This document shows, one piece after another, positions 34,199 through 43,406 of a stretch of DNA of 64,000 nucleotides; position 1 is the stretch's first letter; the number at the start of each line of letters is the position of its first letter. Below the pieces are notes generated by a model that was not told where the DNA came from, ran no database searches, and was given only the letters and a program-made list of their open reading frames with translations. A program made the position numbers and the translations under genes. Source of the stretch: Lachnospiraceae bacterium (lineage in GTDB: Bacteria > Bacillota > Clostridia > Lachnospirales > Lachnospiraceae); contig JAFSCH010000046.1 in NCBI GenBank assembly GCA_017436865.1, positions 1 through 64,000 of the forward strand. The letters are read 5' to 3'.

Positions 34199-35956
34199 GT
34201 GAAAAATGATTACATAGTCAAAAAACTGTACGTGTCTTTTGTTATGTTGTCGATTCTTTCTGCATTGACAGCAACGGCTGGCATGTTGATTGATAATATT
34301 ATTATTGGGCATTTCTTTGGAACTGTAGAGTTAGGCGCAATGGGGGTTATTGGACCGGTAAGCTCTGTTTTTTCAGCAGTGGGAAATATTTGTTCCGGTG
34401 GAGGGACAACAAGAGCTGCTCAGGCAATAGGTACGGGAGAAATGAAACAGGTTCATGCTATTTTTACTATAACAACAGGCTTTGCTGTTGTCATGGGAGC
34501 TATATTATCGATAGTTGGATTGCTGTTCGCACCACAGATAGCAGGTTTTCTTGGCGCAACCGGAGAACTGATGCAGCCAACCATAGAGTATTTGCGGGGC
34601 TTTTTCCTGGGTGCAGTACCGACGATTTTGTTGACTATGTTATCTGGTTTTGTGAAGATAGATGGCTCACCCAAACTGCCACTTTTGTGTATTGTGGTGA
34701 TGACCGTTTCTAATATTATTTTGGACTTATTAATGGTTTTGGTATTTCGACAAGGAATGTTTGGTATGGCGTTGGCAACCAGTATCAGCTATTGTGTAGC
34801 GGTATTTGTGTGTTGTACTCATTTTCTGAAAAAGAGCAATACACTTCGTCTTATAAAGCCGGAAAAGGTAGTATATGAGCTGATAGAAATGTTGATTACA
34901 GGTGCGCCAACGGCGATGAGCCGTATATGTGATGTGATTAAGATTACTGTTTTGAATCGCATGCTTTCTGTCTGGGTAGGAGTAGGTGCAGTTGCTGTTT
35001 TGAATATCAGATTACAGGCACATAATTTTTTTGGGTCTTTGATTATGGGATTTGCAATGGCTTCCGTACCTATTGTAGGCATGTTTTTTGGAGAAGAAGA
35101 TAGAACGGCTTTACGGGATACGTTAAAAGCAACACTTCGAATCGGAATAGTTTCAAGCTGTGTAGTGGCAGTAATATTATTTATGGTAGCTCCTGGATTT
35201 GCAGGAATGCTTGGTATTACAGAAGGAGATAATCTTGTAATGGCAGTAACTGCTATTCGTTTGTTTTCTGTAGGAATGCCTCTTATTCTGGTAAATATGG
35301 CAATGATGAGCTACTATCAGGGGACAAGGAATTCAAAAATGGCATCACTTATTACTGTTTTGGAATCTCTTGTTTTTACCCTTGTATTTACTTTTGTTAT
35401 GATAAAGCCATTAGGGGAAAATGGCGTATGGATATCTTTTCTTTTTGCAGAAATAATGACTATTGTAATGATTTTGGTATGTACGTCTATGCATAAACGT
35501 AAGTTGATACTATGTCTGGATGATATTATGCGGCTGCCATCAGGGTTTGGCGGAAATCAACAGAATCGTTTGGAGTTGTCTATAGGAAATAGTATGGAAG
35601 AGGTTATGAAGATTACTAACGGAATTTATCAATTTGGATACGAGAGGCAGATTCCGAAGAAAACAATATATTTATTGTCATTGTGCATAGAAGAAATGGC
35701 GGGAAATATAGTGCAGCATGTTTTTGAACGGGGAGAGAAAAGATGGTTTGATCTTATGGTATTGGATAAAGAAGACTCATTGGTTGTTCGAATCAGAGAC
35801 AATGGGAAAGCCTTTGATCCGACAAAGTTTTTGTGGGATAGTGATAAAAATAAAGAACAGCATTATGGGATTCGTATGATTTTAGGGTTGGCGGATTCTG
35901 TGGAATATCGTAGAACAATAGGATTAAATAATATATTGATAAAGATTCGAAAATAG
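34199..35956 (+). CDS. MATE-family transporter fused to an RsbW-like ATPase domain (copy 2)
   Basis: A 585-residue fusion paralogous to the one at 21511. The MATE part (residues 1-440) begins with a similar membrane segment containing MLIDNIIIGHFFG. The C-terminal HATPase_c domain (about 455-585) has N box CIEEMAGNIVQHVF, G1-like RIRDNGKAFDPTKF and YGIRMILG. The start is GTG at 34199, 6 nt after the APH-like gene and about 10 nt after AAGGGGAG. The two fusions differ enough to suggest different cargo. It is the last gene of the signalling operon. Confidence 0.87.
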   Translation: MKNDYIVKKLYVSFVMLSILSALTATAGMLIDNIIIGHFFGTVELGAMGVIGPVSSVFSAVGNICSGGGTTRAAQAIGTGEMKQVHAIFTITTGFAVVMGAILSIVGLLFAPQIAGFLGATGELMQPTIEYLRGFFLGAVPTILLTMLSGFVKIDGSPKLPLLCIVVMTVSNIILDLLMVLVFRQGMFGMALATSISYCVAVFVCCTHFLKKSNTLRLIKPEKVVYELIEMLITGAPTAMSRICDVIKITVLNRMLSVWVGVGAVAVLNIRLQAHNFFGSLIMGFAMASVPIVGMFFGEEDRTALRDTLKATLRIGIVSSCVVAVILFMVAPGFAGMLGITEGDNLVMAVTAIRLFSVGMPLILVNMAMMSYYQGTRNSKMASLITVLESLVFTLVFTFVMIKPLGENGVWISFLFAEIMTIVMILVCTSMHKRKLILCLDDIMRLPSGFGGNQQNRLELSIGNSMEEVMKITNGIYQFGYERQIPKKTIYLLSLCIEEMAGNIVQHVFERGEKRWFDLMVLDKEDSLVVRIRDNGKAFDPTKFLWDSDKNKEQHYGIRMILGLADSVEYRRTIGLNNILIKIRK

Positions 35957-36070
35957 TAAGGGAGATGAGGGGAGTATATGCTATGCGTAATTTTATATTA
36001 ATAGGACATATTTACAATAGTGATTTATTGGATAAATAAGATAAAATAAGAAGGGGGAACTATACATACT

Positions 36071-37390
36071 ATGGGGAATCGGAATGGCATTAATATTGCA
36101 ATAGATATTTTTAGTGCTGCTATTACATTGATGATTGGAACATATCTCATAAGTCGCAGGAATAAGACGAAGGAAAATCAATACTTTATATGGATTTGTA
36201 TTTTGAACTTCGTATTTATTTTGGGAGATTTGAGCGACTGGTGTTGTAATGGACTTGGCAGACCGTGGTATCCGGTGGTGCTTCATATAGGACAGTTTGT
36301 TTATTATACAGTTACGGCATTGTTACTGATGGTATTTATGCAGTATGTTGTAGAATATCTTTCCGGTTACGAAGGTATGCCGAAAAGAAATGTGAAAAGC
36401 TATCATAGTTATAAAAATATTGCTATGATCATTGCAGTGTTACATCTTACTGGCTGCTTTTTGACCCCTTTTACGGGACTTTATTATGTCATAACGGATG
36501 AGAATATCTATATGAGAGGAGATTATGTACTGCTTGCCAGTATTCTTCCGGTTGTGGTTTATGTGCTGATAATGATTATGGTATTTCGGTCATGTAGTTT
36601 TTTGCGAATGCGGGTAACAATTGCAATTCTAAGCTTCGTTGTCTTTCCGTTAATAGGTCAGATAATTCAGAATTTTTTCAGAGGTGTTGCGACGCTTAAT
36701 CCGGCGATTACCTTGGCGATTCTTTTTATCTTTTTTAATATTCAGCTTGATCGGGATATTCAGCATGAACGAGATAAACAGGCGTTGTCAGAGGCAAATA
36801 TCCGGCTTTTGATGAGTCAGATACAGCCGCATTTTATATACAATACCTTAGCGACGATACGTTCGTTGTGTGCAAGTAATTCGGTGCGGGCGCAGGAGGC
36901 TATTAATGATTTTGCGGTGTTTTTAAGAGCTAATATGGATTTTATAACGAATGACAGAGGGATTTCGTTTGAGCAGGAGCTGAATCATGTAAAAAGTTAT
37001 CTGAATCTGGAACAACAGATGTTTGGGGATGAATTGCAGGTGGAATATGATATACAGGTAATGGACTTTCTGGTTCCGGCATTGTCGTTGCAGCCGATTG
37101 TAGAGAATGCGGTACAGAAAGGAGTGCGCAAAAAGGAAGGTGGAGGAACCATTGTCATCCGAACGGAAGAAACAGAGAAGGATTGTCGGATTACGGTTAT
37201 GGATGATGGCGTTGGTTTTGATATGGATATTTTGGGAGAGAACGGTCATATTGGTATTAAAAATGTCCAAAGAAGGTTAAATGCGCTGTGTGGAGGAACG
37301 TTAACGATAGAAAGTGTAACAGGAAAAGGAACAACGGTTTTGGTGGTAATACCGAAAGGGGGAAAACAAAATGAGATTTCTTTTGGTTGA
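36071..37390 (+). CDS. LytS-like sensor histidine kinase with multi-helix membrane sensor
   Basis: 439 residues. Six or seven membrane helices fill residues 1-235, in the manner of a 7TM sensor. The kinase half starts with IQPHFIYNTL (phospho-acceptor His) and ends with an HATPase_c domain (PIVENAVQKGV, DDGVGFD, GIKNVQRRL). This is the LytS/YehU class, which signals to a paired regulator. It overlaps the regulator gene by 20 nt. The ribosome site GAAGGGGG is about 12 nt from the ATG. Confidence 0.9.
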   Translation: MGNRNGINIAIDIFSAAITLMIGTYLISRRNKTKENQYFIWICILNFVFILGDLSDWCCNGLGRPWYPVVLHIGQFVYYTVTALLLMVFMQYVVEYLSGYEGMPKRNVKSYHSYKNIAMIIAVLHLTGCFLTPFTGLYYVITDENIYMRGDYVLLASILPVVVYVLIMIMVFRSCSFLRMRVTIAILSFVVFPLIGQIIQNFFRGVATLNPAITLAILFIFFNIQLDRDIQHERDKQALSEANIRLLMSQIQPHFIYNTLATIRSLCASNSVRAQEAINDFAVFLRANMDFITNDRGISFEQELNHVKSYLNLEQQMFGDELQVEYDIQVMDFLVPALSLQPIVENAVQKGVRKKEGGGTIVIRTEETEKDCRITVMDDGVGFDMDILGENGHIGIKNVQRRLNALCGGTLTIESVTGKGTTVLVVIPKGGKQNEISFG

Positions 37391-38156
37391 TGATGTACGT
37401 CCGATATTGGATGAAGAAACAAGTCTGCTAAAAGAGCTTATGCCGGAGAGTGAGATATATTCCTGCACAAATGTAAGGGAAGCAAGAAAGTATATAGAAA
37501 AGGAACATTTTGATGTTGCGTTTCTTGATGTTGAGCTGGGAACCATGAATGGGATTGCTTTGGCAAAGTTAATGAAGGATACTCAGCCGGATATTAATAT
37601 TATTTTTGTGACAGGATTTTCGAATTATGCGTTAGAGGCATTTTCAGTGCATGCAACTGGGTACTTATTAAAGCCGCTACAGAAAGAGCAGTTGAAGCGC
37701 GAATTAACATTTCTGTATGAAAAGAACAAGGCAGAGGATAAGAAGATTAAGGTGCAGACCTTTGGAAATTTTGAGGTATGGGTAGATGGTGAAAAGCTGA
37801 CATTTGGCCGTCAGAAGGCAAAAGAACTGTTTGCTTATCTGATAGAGCGAAAAGGCGCCGGGGTAACAACCAGAGAAGCATGCGCGGTTTTGTTTGAAGA
37901 CAGTTGTTATGACCATACCATAAAAAGTTATTTTCAAACGATAGTATCGGATATGAGGAATACATTCAAGAATGTAGGAATGGAAGATATTATCCGTAAG
38001 TCATATAATAGTCTGTCGGTTGATACGGATTTGATAGATTGTGATTATTATCGGTTTTTGTCGGGTGATGCAAAAGCGATTAACGGCTATAATGGAGAAT
38101 TTATGATGAATTACAGCTGGGCAGAATTTGTGGCAGGCGCATTGACGGAAGTGTAA
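37371..38156 (+). CDS. Response regulator, receiver plus SARP/winged-helix DNA-binding domain
   Basis: A 261-residue regulator. Receiver (1-118): phospho-acceptor in AFLDVELGTMNG, lysine in LLKPL. Residues about 125-215 form a winged helix of the SARP/OmpR type (VQTFGNFEVWVDGEKL, FGRQKAKELFAYLIERKG), followed by a short helical tail. LytS-type kinases usually pair with LytTR regulators, so this pairing is less common. Overlap with the kinase gene indicates coupled expression. Target promoters cannot be identified. Confidence 0.88.
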   Translation: MRFLLVDDVRPILDEETSLLKELMPESEIYSCTNVREARKYIEKEHFDVAFLDVELGTMNGIALAKLMKDTQPDINIIFVTGFSNYALEAFSVHATGYLLKPLQKEQLKRELTFLYEKNKAEDKKIKVQTFGNFEVWVDGEKLTFGRQKAKELFAYLIERKGAGVTTREACAVLFEDSCYDHTIKSYFQTIVSDMRNTFKNVGMEDIIRKSYNSLSVDTDLIDCDYYRFLSGDAKAINGYNGEFMMNYSWAEFVAGALTEV

Positions 38157-38179
38157 GTTAATAATAATTAGATAGCAAT

Positions 38180-38228
38180 AAAAGTGCGATTATATGATGT
38201 GGAAACATCAATAGTCGCACTTTTGTTG
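38180..38228 (+). terminator. Large terminator after the two-component pair
   Basis: AAAAGTGCGA (38180-38189) pairs perfectly with TCGCACTTTT (38215-38224); an inner stem GATGT/ACATC is capped by GGAA. A T-rich run follows. It rules out an upstream start for the next gene. Confidence 0.85.
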
Positions 38229-38297
38229 TACTTTTGTTGTACTTTGTTTTGTAAAATTAATAAAAGATTTATAAAATCGAAAACAAGGAGGAGAATT

Positions 38298-38756
38298 ATG
38301 TGGACTAGAGGTCAAATAAAGCAAAGAGGAAAAACATCTTTCAAGAGAAATTACTGGAAATGTGTGTTGGTTTCTTTGATAATGCTTCTGTTGTTTGGCG
38401 GGGCGACATCAACAAGTGGAGCAGGGGATTCTACGGATGATATTATGGCAGAATTCCAAAATCTGGCAATGATAGATACTGCTGAGTGGGGATTGGTTCT
38501 GGTTGCTGTGTTAGGTGTGGTTGACTATATTCTTGCGGATGAACCGGAGCTTTCACCGAAAGAATGCTTGCGGCGAAGTAAAGACATGATGAAAGGGAAT
38601 AAGTGGAAGGCATTTGTTCTGGATGTGTCATTTTGGGGTTGGACAATATTATCTTCCATAACATGCGGAATACTAGGAGTCTTTTTTGTAAATCCATATA
38701 TAAATGCTACAGAAGCGGAATTGTATCTGGTATTAAGAAATAATAACCATAAATAG
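38298..38756 (+). CDS. Short DUF975-family membrane protein
   Basis: A 152-residue DUF975 member starting at the ATG at 38298 behind AAGGAGGAG. The start (RGQIKQRGKTSFKRNYWKCV) and the end (PKECLRRSKDMMKGNKWKAF, then FVNPYINATEAELY) match the family, but the family usually has about 220 or more residues with a membrane-embedded centre including an NPLE-type motif and a GIIKAY segment. That centre is missing here. It could be a natural short form or an in-frame internal deletion. Confidence 0.75.
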   Translation: MWTRGQIKQRGKTSFKRNYWKCVLVSLIMLLLFGGATSTSGAGDSTDDIMAEFQNLAMIDTAEWGLVLVAVLGVVDYILADEPELSPKECLRRSKDMMKGNKWKAFVLDVSFWGWTILSSITCGILGVFFVNPYINATEAELYLVLRNNNHK

Positions 38757-38778
38757 TATGGAAGAAAGGATGATTGTA

Positions 38779-40815
38779 ATGAAAAGAAAATTATTAAGTA
38801 TGTTACTTGCTACATGCTTGTTGTGTCCGGCAGTTACAGTATCGGCAGCAGAATACGATACGGGAACACCTTGGATTTATTCGGGGCTGGAAGGAAATAT
38901 TACGCAGGATACCAATATTTCCTTGAAGGATGATTTTGCTGCTGCTGTGAATAAGGAGTGGTATTTATCCAATAGCATACCGGTCGGTTATTCGAGTTAT
39001 TCTAATCTGGCAGAAAAGGCTTATGTTATGCCGGAGGAATTTATCGCTATATTAACAGATGAAAGCCTAAAAAATGATTCGAATGGCCAGATTACGCAGG
39101 AAATATATCAGATGTGGCTTGACTGGGATGCAAGAAATGCAATGGGGATGGAGCCGGTTATGCCTTATCTGAATGCAATACGCAATATTCAGACAATGGA
39201 TGATTTGGAAAAGTATCTGACCGTAAAGGGCGGGACAAATGCGATAGTTGCGTTATTTCCAATAGGAATACAGGCTGATATGAAGAATGCAACAGAGTAT
39301 GGTGTATACATATCTTCGCCTTCGCTGTTTCTGGGGGATTCGGCAGAGTACCGTAATCCTACTGAGTTTGGTACAAGAAGAAAGGCTCTTATAGAAGAAC
39401 TGGCGATAAAATTACTGGTTAAGGCAGGCTTTGCTCAAAATGAAGCAGTAGGCATAATGGAGGATTGTTTTACTTTTGAAGAAATGATTGCCGGAAGTGT
39501 TTTAACGTTTGAAGAACAGTCGCAGACAGATTATATAGATAAAATGTACAATCCTTGTACAATGGACTTTTTGAAAGAACAACAGGGAGATATGCCAATT
39601 GCAGAAATTATAGAAGTGAATGGTTATGATAAAGCACCGAATATTGTTCTGGCAGAACCGGAGTGGTTTATGGCATTCAGAGAAATATATAAACAGGAAA
39701 ATCTGGAATTAATCAAGAGTTATCTCCTGGCGCATTCTATTGTGTCAATCTGTAATGTGTTAGATAAAGAATGTTATGACTGGTATACGAATATGTCAAA
39801 TGCATTAAACGGTTCGCAAGGACGTTTACAGGATGAGGTGCTGGCGGCAAATTTCGTATCAAGTATGTTAAGTGAGCCTATGGCACAGCTTTATTGTGAA
39901 AAATATTATACGGAAGAAGATAAAGCAAAGATAGAAGCTGTTTGTTATGATGTAATTGATGAATATAAAGTAATGATAATGGAAGAAGATTTCCTTACAG
40001 ATGTAACGAAGCTGACTGCACTGGAGAAATTGGAAAATATGACAGTGCGAGCAGTATATCCTGATACATGGGAGGATTATTCCTCGATAACAGTAGCAGA
40101 TATAGAAAAGGCCGGAAATTTACTGGATACGGTTATGATGATTGCAAATTATCAGAGCGAAATACAGGTGGCTAAGCTTGGCGAAGAGATTGATAAAGGA
40201 GAATGGATTGCAGAACCGACAGATGTAAATGCATACTATAATCCACAGGATAATTCTATTAATATTATGGCAGGTATTCTGGCGGGGCCTGTTTATCGCA
40301 GTGATATGTCAATAGAAGAAATCTATGCCGGTGTAGGAAGTGTAATCGGTCATGAAATTTCTCATGGATTTGATCCGAATGGTTCACAATTTGATAAGGA
40401 TGGAAATTATAAGAATTGGTGGACGGATGAAGACAGGGCAGCATTTGATAACAAGACAGAAAAGCTGATTGCATATTATAACAGCGTAGAACTATGGGAA
40501 GGTATGTCATGTAACGGAAGTATATTACAGGGAGAAGCGATTGCTGATTTAGGAGGTGCTGCTTGTATTCTTAGGATGGCGAAAAAGATAGAAGACTTTG
40601 ATTATGATAAGTATTTTAAGTCTTATGCCAAGGTATGGGCAAGCTTGAAAACACCGCAAACGGCGGCATATCATGCTTTGTATGATACGCACCCGGCAGA
40701 CTATTTAAGAATCAATGTAGTTGTATCACAGTTTGATGAATTCCAGCAGACATATGGAATTACAGAAGGTGATGGTATGTATGTAAAGCCGGAAGAGCGT
40801 ATTGCAGTATGGTAG
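38779..40815 (+). CDS. M13 family zinc metallopeptidase (neprilysin/PepO type), exported
   Basis: 678 residues from the ATG at 38779 (GAAAGGA 8 nt upstream; the ATG at 38758 is in frame but lies right after the previous stop). A signal peptide occupies residues 1-25 (hydrophobic core, then VSAAEY). The catalytic motif VIGHEISHGFD (HExxH) and the third ligand region GEAIADLGG (ExxxD) are present, and the length fits full-length M13 enzymes. Acts on short peptides at the cell surface or outside. First of several peptidase genes in a row. Confidence 0.93.
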   Translation: MKRKLLSMLLATCLLCPAVTVSAAEYDTGTPWIYSGLEGNITQDTNISLKDDFAAAVNKEWYLSNSIPVGYSSYSNLAEKAYVMPEEFIAILTDESLKNDSNGQITQEIYQMWLDWDARNAMGMEPVMPYLNAIRNIQTMDDLEKYLTVKGGTNAIVALFPIGIQADMKNATEYGVYISSPSLFLGDSAEYRNPTEFGTRRKALIEELAIKLLVKAGFAQNEAVGIMEDCFTFEEMIAGSVLTFEEQSQTDYIDKMYNPCTMDFLKEQQGDMPIAEIIEVNGYDKAPNIVLAEPEWFMAFREIYKQENLELIKSYLLAHSIVSICNVLDKECYDWYTNMSNALNGSQGRLQDEVLAANFVSSMLSEPMAQLYCEKYYTEEDKAKIEAVCYDVIDEYKVMIMEEDFLTDVTKLTALEKLENMTVRAVYPDTWEDYSSITVADIEKAGNLLDTVMMIANYQSEIQVAKLGEEIDKGEWIAEPTDVNAYYNPQDNSINIMAGILAGPVYRSDMSIEEIYAGVGSVIGHEISHGFDPNGSQFDKDGNYKNWWTDEDRAAFDNKTEKLIAYYNSVELWEGMSCNGSILQGEAIADLGGAACILRMAKKIEDFDYDKYFKSYAKVWASLKTPQTAAYHALYDTHPADYLRINVVVSQFDEFQQTYGITEGDGMYVKPEERIAVW

Positions 40816-40869
40816 ATACATGCGCTGAGAAGGATAATACTTAAAGGAATATTTGTGGGAAGGGGTAGA

Positions 40870-43365
40870 ATGATGAGTGAAGATAACAAAGATTTAGAAA
40901 AAGAAATAAAGAAGAATCTGAAGAAAGAGTTCAAAAAAGAGCATAAGAAAGAACGAAAGGCTATAAAAAAAGAGCATCGTAAAATGAAACGGGAAGCCAA
41001 GAAAGTGGCGTATAAGGCTCTTAATAAAGGACAAAAAGGAGCGTTTTGGTTGAAACGAATCGTAGTAACTGTTGTTGTGATTGGCGCATTGGGTTACATT
41101 GGAACGAATGCTTCGATAGCTCTTATTAGTAAGGTCGTTTTAGCGATGTATCAGAAATCTTTGGATACACCGGTAGAACATGAAAAGATATTAAAGCTTG
41201 CAGCTCCTGATGAGGAAGGAGCTGCAAGAGTTGAAAAATTGGAGACTTTTGCGGCAGATGATACATGGGCAATCTATATTTATATGTGTGGAAGTAATTT
41301 GGAAAGTCTTGGTAGAGATAGTACTTCAGATTTGACGAAAGTCTTGACGGCAGAAGAGGCAACTGCGTATCTGAATAGGGTACAAGTAGAAAGAGGTATT
41401 TGGCTGTCAGAATATTTGAATGAGATACAAAAGCAAGGAATGGATTTGCCAGCATTTATGTATGAACCAGAGCTTCGGAAAAAAACAAGTACATCTTCAG
41501 AAGAAGAGAATGGGGAAATCGTAGAACCGGGGTGCTCAACAAATGATTTAGCTGAGATAATGGCAGTGGAACTTCCGGAAAATATTAAGGTGATTATTCA
41601 GACGGGTGGAGCAAGAGACTGGAGTAAAGATGAAGTGAATCCAAACCGTTCCCAGCGATTTATTTATGATAAGAATGGCTTCAGAATGCTGGAGGATAAT
41701 CATATTCAGAATATGGGAGAAGCACAGACGTTTGCAGACTTTTTGAAATATTGTAAGGAGGAGCATCCTGCGGATCATACCATGCTGTCTGTTTGGAATC
41801 ATGGTGGTGGAGCCTTTGGATTTGCCAATGATGAGAACTTTAATATGGACAGTATTACTCTTAAAGAGTGTGAAATGGCACTATCACAGGTTTATGAGGC
41901 TAATGAAAACAATCCGCCTTTTGAATTGATTGGATTTGATGCCTGTCTTATGGCTTCTATGGAAGTAGCAGAGGTATTGCATGGTTATGGAAAATATATG
42001 GCAGCCAGTGAAGAAACAGAAAATGGAGATGGATGGGATTATACAACGTGGCTTTCAGAGCTTGCGGAGAATCCGGGAATGAATGGTGCACAGATAGGTA
42101 AAGCAATTGCGGACAGTTTTATTGAATATTATGCGCAGCAGACAATTCAGCTATCATGGCTTGGATTAGATTTTGAAAGCACCTTTTCGATTGTAGATTT
42201 GAATCAGGCTCATGAAGTATATGAAGCATATATAGAGCTGATGAGAAAGGCACTGCAGGATATGGGAGAGAATACAGGTGTGATGGCACAATTATCTCAG
42301 GCAGCGCGTGGCTCAATTCATTATGCAGGGAATTCCTATAATGTTATAAATACATTAGATTTAGGTCAGTTTATGATTAACTTGTCCGATAAATATCCTG
42401 AGGAAGCGGGCAAAGTATTAAGTGAACTGGAAGAGGCAGTGATGTACAACAGGGCATTTTCTTATGCAGCAGATTCTATGGGATTATCGGTGTATTTTCC
42501 GGCAGATATAGATGATATTTCCGGTGTATACTATTATCTGGAATATATGAATACGGTATGTGATGATCCGGCTATGAATGCGGTGTATTATTATAAACTG
42601 GCAGGTTGCATGGGTGAAGAACAGCAGGAGTATATTAAGAGTCAGGGCTATAAAGTGCCAGAGAAGATGAATGTAGATAATCTAAAAGAATTGTCCCAAA
42701 AAGCAATTACAATGGGAGAAGGAGCTAACTTTAGCGTAACGGTTGAAGAAGATACAGAAAAGCTAATACAAGATGTTACCTTGTGTGTTGCAAGGGTAGA
42801 TGAAAAAGAGAATAGGCTTATTTATTATGGACAGGATGATTTTCTTGATTGGAAGGATGATGATGGAACGTTGGAAACAGATTTTGATGCAAAATGGGTT
42901 TCTATTGATGGTGAACCGTTCTTGTTAGAAATTATTTACTCTAACGAAAAAGTAATACGTTATCGTTCACCAATTATCTGGAACAAGGAAGAAGCTTATT
43001 TAATCATGTCTTATGATTATGCTACGGATGAGACGAGTGTAGTGGGCGTTCAGAAGATGGAGAGTGTAAGTGAGGCGGATAGTATGGTTCGTAAGTTGGA
43101 TAGTATAAAACCTGGTGATAAGATTAAGCCAATATATAGTGTTTATTATATGGAAACAGATACCTTTATTTGGGAAGAAGGGGAAGAAGTTATTTACAAG
43201 GATGGAAGTGATTTCCAAGAAGAGACACTTGCTGATGGAAAATACAAAGAATTTATCAGGGTAAAGGATCCAAGAGGTGACAAATATTATACGGCAAATG
43301 TAGAGTTTGAAATGAAGAATGGAAAAGCAAAGAATGTGGCAGTTGTAGAGAGTGATACGGATTAA
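40870..43365 (+). CDS. Clostripain-family cysteine peptidase (C11), membrane anchored
   Basis: 831 residues. A very lysine-rich cytoplasmic head (about 1-55) precedes a membrane segment (about 62-90). The exported peptidase C11 domain follows (about 130-560): catalytic His in LSVWNHGGGAFGF and Cys in LIGFDACLMASME, plus WAIYIYMCGSNLES at its start. C11 enzymes cleave after arginine or lysine. The last 250 residues have no domain I recognise. The start near 40870 is set by GGAAGGGG; the GTG at 40855 is an alternative. Confidence 0.9.
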   Translation: MMSEDNKDLEKEIKKNLKKEFKKEHKKERKAIKKEHRKMKREAKKVAYKALNKGQKGAFWLKRIVVTVVVIGALGYIGTNASIALISKVVLAMYQKSLDTPVEHEKILKLAAPDEEGAARVEKLETFAADDTWAIYIYMCGSNLESLGRDSTSDLTKVLTAEEATAYLNRVQVERGIWLSEYLNEIQKQGMDLPAFMYEPELRKKTSTSSEEENGEIVEPGCSTNDLAEIMAVELPENIKVIIQTGGARDWSKDEVNPNRSQRFIYDKNGFRMLEDNHIQNMGEAQTFADFLKYCKEEHPADHTMLSVWNHGGGAFGFANDENFNMDSITLKECEMALSQVYEANENNPPFELIGFDACLMASMEVAEVLHGYGKYMAASEETENGDGWDYTTWLSELAENPGMNGAQIGKAIADSFIEYYAQQTIQLSWLGLDFESTFSIVDLNQAHEVYEAYIELMRKALQDMGENTGVMAQLSQAARGSIHYAGNSYNVINTLDLGQFMINLSDKYPEEAGKVLSELEEAVMYNRAFSYAADSMGLSVYFPADIDDISGVYYYLEYMNTVCDDPAMNAVYYYKLAGCMGEEQQEYIKSQGYKVPEKMNVDNLKELSQKAITMGEGANFSVTVEEDTEKLIQDVTLCVARVDEKENRLIYYGQDDFLDWKDDDGTLETDFDAKWVSIDGEPFLLEIIYSNEKVIRYRSPIIWNKEEAYLIMSYDYATDETSVVGVQKMESVSEADSMVRKLDSIKPGDKIKPIYSVYYMETDTFIWEEGEEVIYKDGSDFQEETLADGKYKEFIRVKDPRGDKYYTANVEFEMKNGKAKNVAVVESDTD

Positions 43366-43406
43366 GTTGTCGAACGATATAATAATGTACAAAGGAGGAA
43401 AAACTT

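Noticed and set aside
35983..36039. Small frame of 18 codons between MATE copy 2 and the LytS-like kinase
   Set aside because: Too short, no conserved feature, and the upstream site could equally be chance.
38184..38297. Upstream extension of the DUF975 gene
   Set aside because: The extension lies within a terminator hairpin, and a strong AAGGAGGAG site sits before the ATG at 38298.
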